From: Sacculina carcini
Taxonomy: Eukaryota; Arthropoda; Thecostraca; Sacculinidae
Direction: 5' to 3'
DNA: 64,000 nt
Assembly (NCBI GenBank): GCA_916048095.2
Contig: OU696575.1
Coordinates: 4,063,501 to 4,127,500, forward strand
Positions 1-10,756 of the stretch are shown here, one piece after another. Position numbers and translations under genes: made by a program. The stretch's first letter is position 1. The number at the start of each line of letters is the position of its first letter. The notes under the pieces are model-generated. The model searched no databases. It saw only the letters and a program-made list of their open reading frames with translations, and was not told the origin of the DNA.

Positions 1-246
1 TTGTCCCGACTGAAATTTTTGTATTTTGTATTTCGAAACGACACAGTAAACATATAATAACACCAAACAACATATTTGCATGTGTCGGGGGAAGCCATAA
101 AGGCTTATATACCTTGAAAAAAGCAAGAACAAATGAAATAAAAGAAGAAAATGAAAAAAACATGTATATACAGTTTAGTTCAGTTGGAAATATACAGTGG
201 CAAGTAATAGACGCATTGCTTGCTGTTAATGGGCAAAGACAGCAAC
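1..246. other. AT-rich sequence without a recognised gene
   Basis: I see no convincing coding region. The short open frames here are low-complexity and resemble no protein I know. The first 18 bases resemble a short motif repeated at 36.83-36.89 kb, on the other side of the transposon nest. Confidence 0.4.
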
Positions 247-388
247 GGACGAGCAAGACATTACAGACAAACATACACACAAGATCAAACACGCACAATA
301 CGAGAAACACAACACGACACACAGGTCACTGCGCTTCTAGCAGGTACCGCCAGGTGGAGCGAGACGCAGTTACACGTAGCGCACCACA
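247..388 (+). repeat. 142-bp direct repeat, left copy
   Basis: This segment matches 1096-1237 with two mismatches in 142 bases (about 98.6% identity, counted by eye). Similarity may extend weakly some 20 bases further left. The pair flanks about 700 bp that hold three hairpins. No TG...CA ends or target duplication are clear, so terminal repeats of a small non-autonomous element are possible but unproven. Confidence 0.8.
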
Positions 389-498
389 GGACTCCCCCAC
401 CAGAAGCGGAGCGGTATTGATGAGTTTCGATTATGATGGTGTCGGACTTTCGATGATGTCGGTGAAGCTTCGCCGGTATGGTAGACCGGCGCGCCATA

Positions 499-748
499 CT
501 GCACGGCAGCACGAGGCCAAGTAGATTTCACACAATGAAGTCGACCTCGTGCTGCGCAGTTCGGTGGCGAGGTTGTTGAGCAGAAACTGCATCCAGCAAG
601 GAGTCCAGCCAATCCTGACGAAATTATGTTGACCCCTTGCTGCGCAGACAGTTGCTGTTCAGTGAGGCAAAGTTTGGCGTAGGTTAGCGGAAACTGCATC
701 CAGCAAGAAGACGAGGCAATATTATTGTGTTGTCTTCTTGCTGCGCAG
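499..748. repeat. Array of three tandem hairpins with differing stems
   Basis: Three imperfect palindromes lie at 499-559, 587-647 and 694-748. Each starts with CTGC and ends with TGCTGCGCAG. The inner stems differ but each stays self-complementary: 506-516 pairs with 545-555 (11 of 11), 594-605 pairs with 631-642 (11 of 12), and 701-712 pairs with 732-743 (12 of 12). A GTGG or GTGAGG motif follows each hairpin. No gene is visible here or on to 1095. Confidence 0.75.
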
Positions 749-1095
749 GCGTTTCCTATTCGGTGGTTTTACGTCCGACGTCCGTAGGAGAAAAACACGA
801 TTAAGTACGGCACCGGACGTAGTCGGTCTTGGATGGTGTGATGCTGGTGCGTCTGGTCAGCAGCTGAGAGTGCGTCGCTCGTAGGGAGGCAGAGAAGGCT
901 GCGACACAGACGGATAGGCGATGCGCGGAAAAACGAGGCAAAATCACAGGCAGATGAGACACAGTCAAAACAAAATCACTCAGCATCACACCATCCTCAC
1001 GTCGGAGTCACCAATGTGGCGGTTGGCTCGCAACGGAGCGTTACACGCAAACAGGACGAGTTTTCTGGACCGACTGTATTTGTGCATACAACAAG

Positions 1096-1237
1096 GGACG
1101 AGCAGGACATTACAGACAAACATACACACAAGATCAAACACGCACAATACGAGAAACACAACACGACACACAGGTCACTGCGCTTCTAGCAGGTACCGCC
1201 AGGTGGAGCGAGACGCAGTTACACGTGGCGCACCACA
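1096..1237 (+). repeat. 142-bp direct repeat, right copy
   Basis: This is the right partner of 247-388, in the same orientation and nearly identical. It ends just before the 3' end of LINE-1. Confidence 0.8.
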
Positions 1238-1244
1238 AGCTCAA

Positions 1245-1374
1245 TTTTCTAATGAGATCATAAGAAGATCGGCAATCTCCACCAGGCAATTGAGTCAACA
1301 TTGGGCTTTGCTATTTACATATATTTTAAGAGAATGGTGTTGAATAGGCATGTTGTGAATTTTTTCATAGACGT
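1245..1374 (-). mobile_element. LINE-1 piece: last codons of ORF2 and 3' UTR
   Basis: Read on the minus strand, this encodes a short basic tail beginning SMKKFTTCLFNTILLKYM and a stop at 1317-1315. It fits the usual C-terminal end of a CR1/Jockey-group reverse transcriptase, following the VKLWNELV motif found at about 6.2 kb beyond element A. No poly-A tail is visible. Element A separates this piece from the rest of LINE-1. The assignment rests on the expected reading and is less certain than the other pieces. Confidence 0.45.
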
Positions 1375-1658
1375 TTTATTATTCCTTTTTCGTCATCGCC
1401 ACTACAATGATAACAACCGTGAAACGTGCCACTCTATTTCATATCAATAAGACACCAACATTCAATGCCTGAAACATAACCCAAATGATAGTGATTAGTA
1501 ATGTACATTAGCAAGGTTGATTAGCAAATACAAACACTCAATATAATTAAATCCTACCATATAACTTATTTGGAAACTTATCATTAATGCATATAAACAA
1601 CATCAACCAGCCCCACAGTCATAAACGACACTTGCGCCACAAGTGTAGGAACAGTATA
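1375..1658 (-). repeat. 3' LTR of element A
   Basis: It is 284 bp long and aligns along its whole length with both LTRs of element F (29765-30048 and 32542-32825). A purine-rich tract lies just inside it at about 1660-1672 (read on the minus strand). Confidence 0.85.
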
Positions 1659-4600
1659 TCTCCTCCCTCTTTATTTTGCTTCTGTCGGTGGAATTCAGGA
1701 TGATAGCAAAGCGTCTTCAATATCTGCCTCAGTAGCGCCATCGCAGAATCTCTGTGGCCTTCTTATGGTTCTCCGTCGTCTGTTGGGGAAACCAATCGCT
1801 TCTGACGAGTCCGATAATGTCACCGCCTCATTACCAATATCCGGTATGTTGCCTCCGTCGCGATCTGATCTGTTCCGCCTTGTTTGTTTTTGTTGCTCGA
1901 ACCCGTTGACGCCTCTTGAACTTTCCATGTGTCTGTGTGTTGCCTCGTCCGTCGTTCCGGTTCGATCTTCTTGTGTACCGAGAATTGGACCGAGCCAGTC
2001 GCTTGTAAACGTGCCGCCTTCCTCCCACCGGCTGTCTGGAACTTTTTTCAGTTGTGATGTTTCACGCAGTTTCTGCTGATTTCCTCTTTGAATTATGACG
2101 GTACTTCCCTTTCTTTCAGTGACCGTCCATGGTTGTGGGTCATATCGGGGCGAGAGTTTGTTCGTTCTTGTCTGGCGAAGCAGGACTCTGTCGTTTTTCG
2201 CGATATCGCTCGACCTGGCTCTATTCTTCCTGTCTGTGCGCGCCTTCATTTTTTTCTTTTTCCTCCCGGTCTGTCTTACGCGCTTCTCTCCACCTCCACC
2301 CTTCCGTGTTCGATTGGAGTTGAGGCCATTTCATTTTCAAACTTCTACCCATCAGTAGTTGTGCGGGTGTTTCTCCCGTGGTGCAATGTGGCATATTTCG
2401 GTACTGTAAAAGAAACATTCCCAACAATCGTTTCCAGTTTCTCGTCTTTGTGTTGGATGCACGAACGTTTTTGAGTAACGAAGAGAAAAACCTTTCCACT
2501 TCGCCATTACTCTGTGGATGATACGGTGAAACCTTTCTGTGCCGTATACCCCATTCTTTGCAAAATAGAGCGAACTCCTTGCCCCGGAACTGTGGTCCGT
2601 TGTCTGATACAATCACCTCTGGCACTCCGTGAGTGTAGATGCAGTTTTCAATCACCGCCGTAACCGTGTGAGTGTCGGTGGCTTTCACGACTGATGCCTC
2701 AGGCCACCTGGAACCCGCGTCTACGATGCCAACTACATAGTCTCCACTGGGAAATGGCCCGCAAATATCTACGTGGATAACCTCCCACGCCCCGCTCATC
2801 ATTGACGTATTCAATGGGTTCGTACGTTTTCGCTGATCCAAGCTTGCACACGGTATGCACGCACTTACCAATTTTTCCACATCTTGGTCCAGCTTAGGCC
2901 ACCATACTTTTGTCCGCAAAAGTGCCTTGGTTTTAACTATTCCCATATGAGCATCGTGGGCAAGTTGAAGTGTGCGCCTGCGAAGCGATGATGGGATGAC
3001 AATCTTGGATCCGCGAATGATCAGTCCCCTTTTAGATGTGAGTTCATCGCGAATTTTTTTGAATGCTTGAATTCGTTCGTCTTCCCAATCACCGTGTTGT
3101 ATGGCTCTCTCCACTGCCTGTAATGTGCTATCCTTCTCTATCTAACTCTTCGACCAGTTCAGACAGAGTCAACGCCACCGGTACGCTGTGTGCGACGACG
3201 TAGTTGACGAACCCCTCAGCTCTTTCTTCTTCTGCTGAGATTTTGTCGTGATATTGTACAGGCTGTCTTGATAACACGTCGGCAGGGTTGTCTCGCCTGT
3301 TGAGGTGACGAATGATGAAGTCATACTGCTGCATACGTCATATCCACCGCAATATGCGTGCTGAAGGATTACCTGTTGGTTTGAAGATTGATGTGAGCGC
3401 TTGTTGATCGGTTCGAATTTCGAATTCTGCTCCGTATAGGTACAAATGAAATCGCTCACAAGCCCACACAATCGCCAGTGCCTCTTTTTCAAGTTGGCAA
3501 TATCTTCGTTCAACGTCGGTTAACGTCCTGGACGCGTAGCTCACTGGCCTTAGATCGCCATGATGGTTCTGGCAGAGTACCGCCCCTAAGCCAGCTGGGC
3601 TCGCATCCACAATGAGTGATGTCCGACGTTTCGGGTCAAAATGAATAAGGTGTGCCTCTTTCTTCACCGCCTCTTTCAGTTCGTGAAAACATTTTTCTTC
3701 CTTCTCCGTCCATCTCCACGCGGTGTTCTGTCTGGTTAGTAGTCTCAGTGGCTCGCTCTTAGTTGCCAGTCGCGGAATGAATCTGATCAGGTAGTTTATG
3801 AGCCCCATGAAGCTCCTGACGTCTTGCGGTGTTTTCGGTTGTTCGAACCCTTGGATTGCTTCGATTTTGGACATTGTCGGCTTGACGCCGCTGCTAGAAA
3901 CTGAAAAGCCATGAAATATGACGTCTTCCACGTGAAAGATGCTCTTATCCTGAGAGATGGACAGATTATTTTCCCGTAAGGTACGGAGAACGGATTCAAG
4001 AGCTCTGTCGTGTTCCTGTGTGTTTTCCCCCAAATCAGGATGTCATCTGCTCCGTTGCGACAGTTCATTTTTGCAGTATTTGTTGGAGTAAGCGCTGTCC
4101 CTCTTCTGCTGCCGAAGTTATGCCCATTATCAAGACTTTGTATCTATAGATACCTGAATCGCACGAAAAAGTGGTGATTCCTCTGGACTCCGGTGACAGT
4201 TCTATCTGGTGATAGTAGGAATTCAAATCAATTTTTGAGAACACCTTGGCTCCACTGACCTCGCTGAGGATTTGCTCTACTGTAGGAATCGGGTAGCGGG
4301 AGCGCTTTACGGCTTTGTTTGCCATTCGCAAATCTGCACAAATTCTGATGTCACCGTTAGGTTTGGGCGAGGTGACCAATGGTGAAACCCATGGTGTGGG
4401 TCCCTCTACCTTTTCGATGTCGTTTTTCAGCATGTCTTGAGTTTTTTCTTCCACGGCCCCTTGTAGGTGGAATGGCACTCGCCGCGGTGGTATCGCTACC
4501 GGTTTGACTTTCTCATCTATGTCGAGTTTCAATTGGAAATTCCTCATCCGCCCGATGCCTTCGAGTGCAGGTAGATGTCTGTTCAAAATACTTCTAGTTG

Positions 4601-5899
4601 ATTCTGGGATTTCCTCGGCTTTCACACTGTCGATTCGAGGCATAGAGAGAAAACCCAGTTCCAAACAAGCTTGTCGTCCCAATATAATCCCACTGTCATG
4701 TGCCTTGGTTACCAACATTTTCTGTATAATTCGTCTGGACCCATATGTGAGTGTGGCAAAAAATTATCCTCGAAGCGGAATCGGTGTGTCGCCGTACGAT
4801 CTGGGTACAACTTTTGAGCGACTAAGGACGACCGTTGGTTTTGCATCCGCCAGATGCTCAAACGTTCTGCCACCCAACAAATTAACGCTAGCTCCCGAAT
4901 CGATCAGCATACGGACCGCCACGTTGTCCACTAGAATGCGCTTCGTGCCCGAACTTTTGGTATTTATGCGAAAGACGTTGGACTCGTCGTCCGTGTATCT
5001 GCTACGCGTGGACGAGAGGCGTCGAACGCCGTTGTTCTCCTCGCCAGACGATGTGTCATCTATTGCTTGTATTTGTTTAGCCTGTTGTAACTTCTTACGG
5101 CATGCTGTGGCAAAATGGTTTAGTATACCACAATGATGAAACTTCTTTCCAAAAGCCGGACAATCTCGTTGACCGTGCCCGTGTCCTGTACCATTGCATC
5201 CGAAGCATCGTGACAAATCAGTTGGTTTTTCCCCACCCTCATGCTTCTTTCTGTCTTTCTCCCATTCAGATTTCTGGCGTTGTCTATATCTAGTCACTTT
5301 ATGAATGCTGGTGTCTTGCTCTGTACACTCTATTTGTTGTGCCTGTGATTCTGCTGCCTCGTGTGTATAGGACAATCGTAGTGCAGTCTGTACTGTCAAA
5401 TCAGGTTATTTGAGGTATGAGCGCCTTAGCGTGTTCGAGGTGCATGTCTCCACTAATTGATCAATTATCGCCTTGTCCAGATTATATTGACCAAAATTGC
5501 ATTTAGCTCCCTGTGTTCGCAACCTTGTCACGAACGTCTTGGTGTTTTCGCCCATTTCTTGTGTAAGGTTACGGAATTTGTGTCGCTCGAATACTTCACT
5601 TGTACGCTCTTGAAAATATTCATCCAGCCCTACCTTGATAGTTTTGCACGTAGGTTCGGTTTGGTTCGCTGGCACCTCAGGTTGTAGTGTTTTCAGAATG
5701 TCTTTGAGTTTCGTACCTCCGTAAAATCGCAGTAAGGCTCGTCGCCTGCTGTCACTTGTGATCTCAAACGCCGTGAATGCGTCTTCAAGATGTTCAGCCC
5801 ACTCTCTCCACGCGCTGGTTTGGTTGTTCTCGTCGAACTCCAGCGGTGGTATATTTGGGATACCTTGAGCCATTTGGATTTTTTTTACCTCGTCGCCAG

Positions 5900-6168
5900 T
5901 TTTACTATTCCTTTTCCGTCATCGCCACTACAATGAAAACAACCGTGAAACGTGCCACTCTATTTCATATCAATAAGACACCAACATTCAATGCCTGAAA
6001 CATAACCCAAATGATAGTGATTAGTAATGTACATCAGCAAGGTTGATTAGCAAATACAAACACTCAATAATTCAATCCTACCATATAACTTATTTGGAAA
6101 CTTATCATTAATAAATATAAACAACATCAACCAGCCACACAGTCATAAACGACACTTGCGCTACAAGT
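5900..6168 (-). repeat. 5' LTR of element A
   Basis: It aligns with 1375-1658 but is slightly short at the outer end. LINE-1 sequence resumes at about 6169. Confidence 0.85.
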
Positions 6169-6479
6169 CACTCAGAATTATTTCTTTGTTCTTCACCAAT
6201 TCATTCCACAGCTTCACACCGTTTATGGTCAAAGCTTGATTTCTGGCGTATGTTCTTCTGTGTTGAACTAGGAACAGGTCGGGACGACGAGGATTGGTTT
6301 CAAAACAAAATTGTAGATTTTTGTGCAATTTTTTTATAAAAAATCTTATACATTAATTTACATGTTTTGAAGTGTATAAGACCTGAAATATTCAATATTT
6401 TTCCTCTGGTGAAAAGTGGTTTGGATGGTGTGTTTCGTGGTAAATTGTATATGATTCTACCTATTCGTTTTTGCAAGAC
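6169..6479 (-). mobile_element. LINE-1 piece: C-terminal part of ORF2
   Basis: On the minus strand this encodes the region after the RT: VLQKRIGRIIYNLPRNTP, then PLFTRGKILNI, then QALTINGVKLWNELV. These are typical of CR1/Jockey-group LINEs (the helix with paired basic residues after the RT, and the 'G.LWN.L' motif near the C-terminus). The frame continues without a shift from the piece at 9881-10527 once element B and one copy of its 5-bp duplication (aagac) are set aside. Confidence 0.8.
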
Positions 6480-6737
6480 TGTAGCGTCGCCCAAGCAACC
6501 AACTGGAACAACACGTATATTACAACAACAGAACCTCACACTACAACTGTCCTAACCTGACTAAAGCCTAGAATCAATCTCCTTACCTGGTCAGCTCGCC
6601 AAAAGGGCGTAGCCGACGTCAAATCACACAACAATCGTACGATAATCAGCTGATCACAATCGCACTGTAGCCTCTACATATTGAGCCCATTGCGCCATGA
6701 TTGTCACAAATATATATAACATTTTGTCGACACTACA
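6480..6737 (-). repeat. 3' LTR of element B
   Basis: 258 bp with TG...CA ends. A G-rich polypurine tract adjoins it inside the element (6738-6750, read on the minus strand). Confidence 0.92.
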
Positions 6738-6761
6738 TATACCCCCTTACATAAATTCAAA

Positions 6762-8160
6762 CTATATATCTGACATCACATAATCGTTGAATCTACGGGG
6801 GCGTCGGCGGATGCGTCCTCGCGATGATGGCGGAAGATCTGGCGCTGGCTGAGGCGGCTCTATGATTTCGGCCGCACCGATGGCATCCGTCGACGCGTCC
6901 TCGGCGGACCCGGCGTCGGCCTGTCGTCGTCTGTCATCATCGGCGTGCCTGTCGTCCGCGTCTCCATTCGTGACAACAGCGTAATCTTCCGGTGGCCACC
7001 GAAGAACGTCGTCCGTCGTCGTCACGTCACCGTCGCGATGCGCGTTGCATTCCGTCTTGGCCAGATGGGCAGGATTCCTGACGGACCCGTCCTCCAACCG
7101 GAACGATGATCCCCGACGAGCCACGATGGTCTGTGGCTGTCCAAACCTGCGTGCTGTCTTTGGCAGATGACCTTGTACACGTACACAGACTCGATCTCCC
7201 GGCTTCAGTTGCGTATCTCGGGCCGCCTGACGACGATTGTAGTTGCGACAGTTGCGTCGTTGCTGGCGAGTCAACCTCTGCCGTACTTCGTCCAGACGTG
7301 AAGGCTTCTCTGTCACCGGCAGCAAAAACCTCATCTGTCGGCCGTGTAGCAACACAGAAGGTGCTTCCCCGGTGCTACAGTGAGGAGTAGCTCTATAGGC
7401 CGCCAACAATTGACGCACGCGAGACTTCAAAGCGCCGAGATGTGACCCTTGCAACCACGACTTGAACGTGCGGTTGAATCGCTCGACCGCCCCGTTGCCA
7501 CGTGGCCAGTAGGCCGCCGAACGAGAGTGTTGAATACCTCGGTGCCGTAAGTATGTCGTAAATTCGTCGCTGACAAACTGGCACCCGTTATCCGACACCA
7601 GGGCGTCAGGATATCCTTCTCGGGAAAATATCTGGTCCAAGAATCGAATGACCTGTGGTGTACTGACGTCCGATGGTAACGCAACTTCAGCCCACTTCGA
7701 ATGATAGTCAATCAATGTAATAGCGAAGCGACAGTCGTGCGGTGCTCCGTTAATTGGACCCACGACGTCGATGCCGATTTTCTCCCACGGTTTTGCCGGC
7801 ATACATACTGGTTTAAGTGGCGTCGGTCGGTGATGTGTAGTCAAAACTTTGTCGCTCAACTGGCACTGAGGACATTCATTGACGAGACGTTCGACGTCCG
7901 AATCCATCCCCGGACACCAGGACATGCTACGCAGGTACTGTTTTGTCCTTACGATGCCGTCGTGTGAGCAGTGCGCGCGTGCGAGAAATGATGGGCGGAG
8001 ACTGGACGGCATGATCAGCTGGTATCCTGCTCGAAGCACCAGGTCGCCATCTGATGAGAGTTCGTGCCGAATTGCATGATAAGGCTTCGTCAACGCGTCA
8101 CACTGCCTTGCTGACCTGGGGAATCCGTTGACCAACGAGTTGCGTAACCCCACTAGTTCT
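6762..8160 (-). pseudogene. Integrase region of element B
   Basis: Visible are the zinc-binding H2C2 region (SHDGIVRTKQ, then NECPQCQLSD), the core with ALVSDNGCQF and RGNGAVERFN, and a C-terminal GPY-like part (QPQTIVARRG) followed by a basic tail ending RGRIRRRPRRFNDYV. This is the usual Mag-type integrase. It belongs to an element without a recognisable RT. Confidence 0.85.
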
Positions 8161-8399
8161 GGGTCGTCACGCGCTGCTTTGCGCTGATTTATCTTGCTGA
8201 GATATGCTGGTGAAGCTCTCCAGCATAGCGATGACTTCGCCATTGTCCCCGTCATATTTCGGGTCGACACTTCCCGCGGTGAGCGGCGGAAGGCGTGACT
8301 GAGCATCGGCGCCGGGAATGCGGTGTCCTGGCATGTGTTCAATCGTATACGAATACGGTATACGGATTGCAGGCAGTTCCTTGTCGTGCGATTCTCCCG

Positions 8400-9567
8400 C
8401 GACCTTCGCCACAATGCCGCCGCCCGGGTGAATAGACAGGTCCAGATCTGCCAGCGTAGCGAGGCCCAATAGTCCTTCCGATGACGGGGTGTCGATAACG
8501 TGAAAAGTCGTCCATGCAGTGTGACCCCTTACCGTGACGTCGGCGCGCAGTGTACCGATGACGTTTATCGGCCGACGACCCACGCCGAACAACCGGGTGT
8601 CTGTAGGCAACACGGCGGAGCCCTTGAAGTGCGTGCTCGCCAGCGGCAGGCTCAGCACCGACACGCTGGCGCCAGTGTCCACTTGCAGTTCGACGTTGGC
8701 GCTTTTGCCGCTGTCCACTCGAATGAGGACGTCGCACATCAGCTTGTTGGTGTGTACCTGCTCGCAAGTAAGAATCGTCACCTCTTTGACGTTTTTCGGC
8801 TTCGATGGAGCCTTCTTGGACCTACACATTTTAGCCCAATGACCTTGACGGCCACAGTTATTGCACGCGCTGGTGCGGGCCGGACAGAAGTCGGTTCTCG
8901 GAGAGTCGTGTTGTCGACCGCAGTGCGAGCATGCCATCCTGCGGTGTGGAGGAGCTGTGCGCGTCGGTGGCTTCGGTAGCACCTGCTGTACCACTTCGGC
9001 TGTGGCGCCGGCTTCTGGTCGCATGCAGCGCGCCTCGTGTCTGGAGCTCTCGAACGCTTGCGCCTGCGACAAAACTGAGTCTAACGTTAATTTCGGATCT
9101 TGCAGAAACCTTTCCCGTAGCGCCGGATGAATGGTTGACTCTACAACCATGTCGCGAATCATTTCAGCTTCCAGTGAGCCAAAGTTGCAGTTTACCACCA
9201 GTGTTCTCAGCGCTGCTACGTACTCCGCAGTACTTTCGTGTGATGCTTGGCGTCGCTGGCGGAAGGCGTATCTTTCCGCAATGACGTTGACCTGCGGTCT
9301 GTAGAAAGAATCAAGCTTGCGAATGGCGTGCGCGAAGTCATCTTCCCCTTCGCTCTTCTGCAGTGGCGGCAGTGAATTGAAGACTCGTTGCGCCTCCGTC
9401 CCGACACAATGCAAGAGCATTGCTCGTTTTCTTGCCGTAGAAAACGCCTCCCCACCACATGCAAGAATATAGTTCTCAAATGCGAACCGCCATTCTACCC
9501 ATGGCATACCCGGTCGCCCTGGACTGGAAAGGAATGCTGGTGGTGGTGGAACGCCCTCCATATTCAT
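8400..9567 (-). pseudogene. Gag and protease region of element B
   Basis: It starts MNMEGVPPPPAF. The capsid-like part has the FENYILACGGE and AERYAFRQRRQ motifs of Mag-type gag. Two zinc knuckles follow (CSHCGRQH and CNNCGRQGHWAKMC), then an aspartic protease with VDTGASVSVL and LLGLATL. The order and motifs match those in element E. Confidence 0.85.
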
Positions 9568-9622
9568 GTGTTATTACACAATACAGAAATACCCAATTAA
9601 TCCCATCCTCGTCGCCAAATTA

Positions 9623-9880
9623 TGTAGCGTCGCCCAAGCAACCAACTGGAACAACACGTATATTACAACAACAGAACCTCACACTACAACTGTCCTAACC
9701 TGACTAAAGCCTAGAATCAATCTCCTTACCTGGTCAGCTCGCCAAAAGGGCGTAGCCGACGTCAAATCACACAACAATCGTACGATAATCAGCTGATCAC
9801 AATCGCACTGTAGCCTCTACATATTGAGCCCATTGCGCCATGATTGTCACAAATATATATATCATTTTGTCGACACTACA
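9623..9880 (-). repeat. 5' LTR of element B
   Basis: 258 bp, differing from 6480-6737 at a single site. The serine-tRNA-like primer-binding site lies just inside it at about 9604-9619. Confidence 0.92.
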
Positions 9881-10527
9881 AAGACCTCTAATCTGTTCAT
9901 GTATGATTTGCATGTGTGGCCCCATATTTCGCAAGTATATTCAAGATAGGGTTTAACCAGGGCATTGTAAAGCATTAAAATTTCTTCTCTTTGAAGTAAA
10001 TGTCTCACTTTACCAAGAATGAATGCGGCTTTTCATACTTTTCTTGCTGTGCAATTGATGTGATCTTTCCAGCATATCTTGCTATCGAGTGTCACGCCAA
10101 GAAAATGTATTGTTTCGACTCTGGATATGCTGGTATTATTGATAATAATTTCGCCGTCCGGATCAACATTGAGTCTTGGAGACGAGAACAAGACAAATTT
10201 GGTTTTTTCGGTGTTTAACGACAGTTTGTTTTGTATAAGCCAGTCATTTAGAGCCCTTAATTCACTATTTGCAGTTTCGAAGGCTTCTTTCACCGTAGCG
10301 CCAGAGCAAACTAGGTTGGTATCGTCGGCAAACACTAGCTTAAACACTAGCTAAACTACTAGCTTACCGGAGCTAACTGCTTTAAACATGTCGTTTACAT
10401 ATAGAAGAAACAACGTTGGCCCCAGAATAGATCCTTGTGGTACTCCGTATTTTACTGTTTCTTTTTCGGAATATACGTTGTTTAATGAGACTATTTGGGA
10501 TCTATCGCACAGGTAATATCTAAATAG
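9881..10527 (-). mobile_element. LINE-1 piece: RT palm and thumb
   Basis: On the minus strand this carries [15 protein letters not shown], then FADDTNLV (the catalytic ADD), LNDWLIQNKLSLNTEKT and IHFLGVTLD, then a CEIWG motif. It is a CR1/Jockey-group LINE reverse transcriptase. A few frame changes are present (for example near 10.35 kb). The frame continues from 13827-14935 across the solo LTR and into 6169-6479 across element B. Confidence 0.85.
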
Positions 10528-10605
10528 TGTGGCGCCTGTGCAAATGTAGGCCAAAAACATTTGCCCATACACCACAAACACACTCTACCAGCGCTTCAGC
10601 GGTAC

Positions 10606-10756
10606 GCGTCCCGGAGGTGTATGTCCCCTGCACACAGACATACACCACGTACAAACACCAGCCAACGCGCACCAACCAGGTACAGTGTCGCGTCCCGGAG
10701 GTGTATGTCCCCTGCACACAGACATACACCACGTACAAACACCAGTCAGTGCGCAC
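10606..10756 (+). repeat. Two tandem 80-bp units with hairpins in the solo LTR
   Basis: Two units of about 80 bp start at about 10606 and 10686 and share most of their length. Each contains a perfect 10-bp inverted repeat, GGTGTATGTC and GACATACACC, separated by about 11 bp. This may be a promoter or regulatory repeat of the LTR. Confidence 0.7.

Larger units (their letters stand above)
1375..6168 (-). mobile_element. LTR element A, Ty3/Gypsy (Mag-like), broken
   Basis: This is a Ty3/Gypsy element on the minus strand. Its 3' LTR is 1375-1658 and its 5' LTR is 5900-6168, the latter slightly short at its outer end. The parts occur in the usual order: gag near 5.4-5.87 kb, zinc knuckles and aspartic protease near 4.8-5.3 kb, RT and RNase H near 3.1-4.7 kb, integrase near 2.2-3.1 kb and a basic C-terminal tail to 1.7 kb. 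The primer-binding site after the 5' LTR contains TGGCGACGAGG, which fits the 3' end of a serine tRNA as I remember it. The LTRs differ at roughly 3.5-4% of sites, the oldest clear pair in the nest. The element is broken, with about half a dozen breaks. No target duplication was found. It is the same family as element F. Confidence 0.9.
6480..9880 (-). mobile_element. LTR element B, Ty3/Gypsy (Mag-like), young, broken
   Basis: The element is bounded by two 258-bp LTRs, 6480-6737 and 9623-9880, with TG...CA ends and a perfect 5-bp target duplication aagac (6475-6479 and 9881-9885). The LTRs differ at one site, about 0.4%, so it inserted very recently. Minus-strand parts are gag (about 9.0-9.57 kb), two zinc knuckles, aspartic protease (about 8.4-8.75 kb), and integrase with a basic tail (about 6.76-8.1 kb). 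No RT core is recognisable, so it is broken, with one main lesion. The primer-binding site next to the 5' LTR reads TGGCGACGAGGATGGG, which matches the 3' end of a serine tRNA (GCT type) as I remember it. It sits inside LINE-1. Confidence 0.92.

Noticed and set aside
1370-6175. Target-site duplication for element A
   Set aside because: Flanks at 1374 and 6169 do not match. The outer end of the 5' LTR is short, so the original duplication may be lost.
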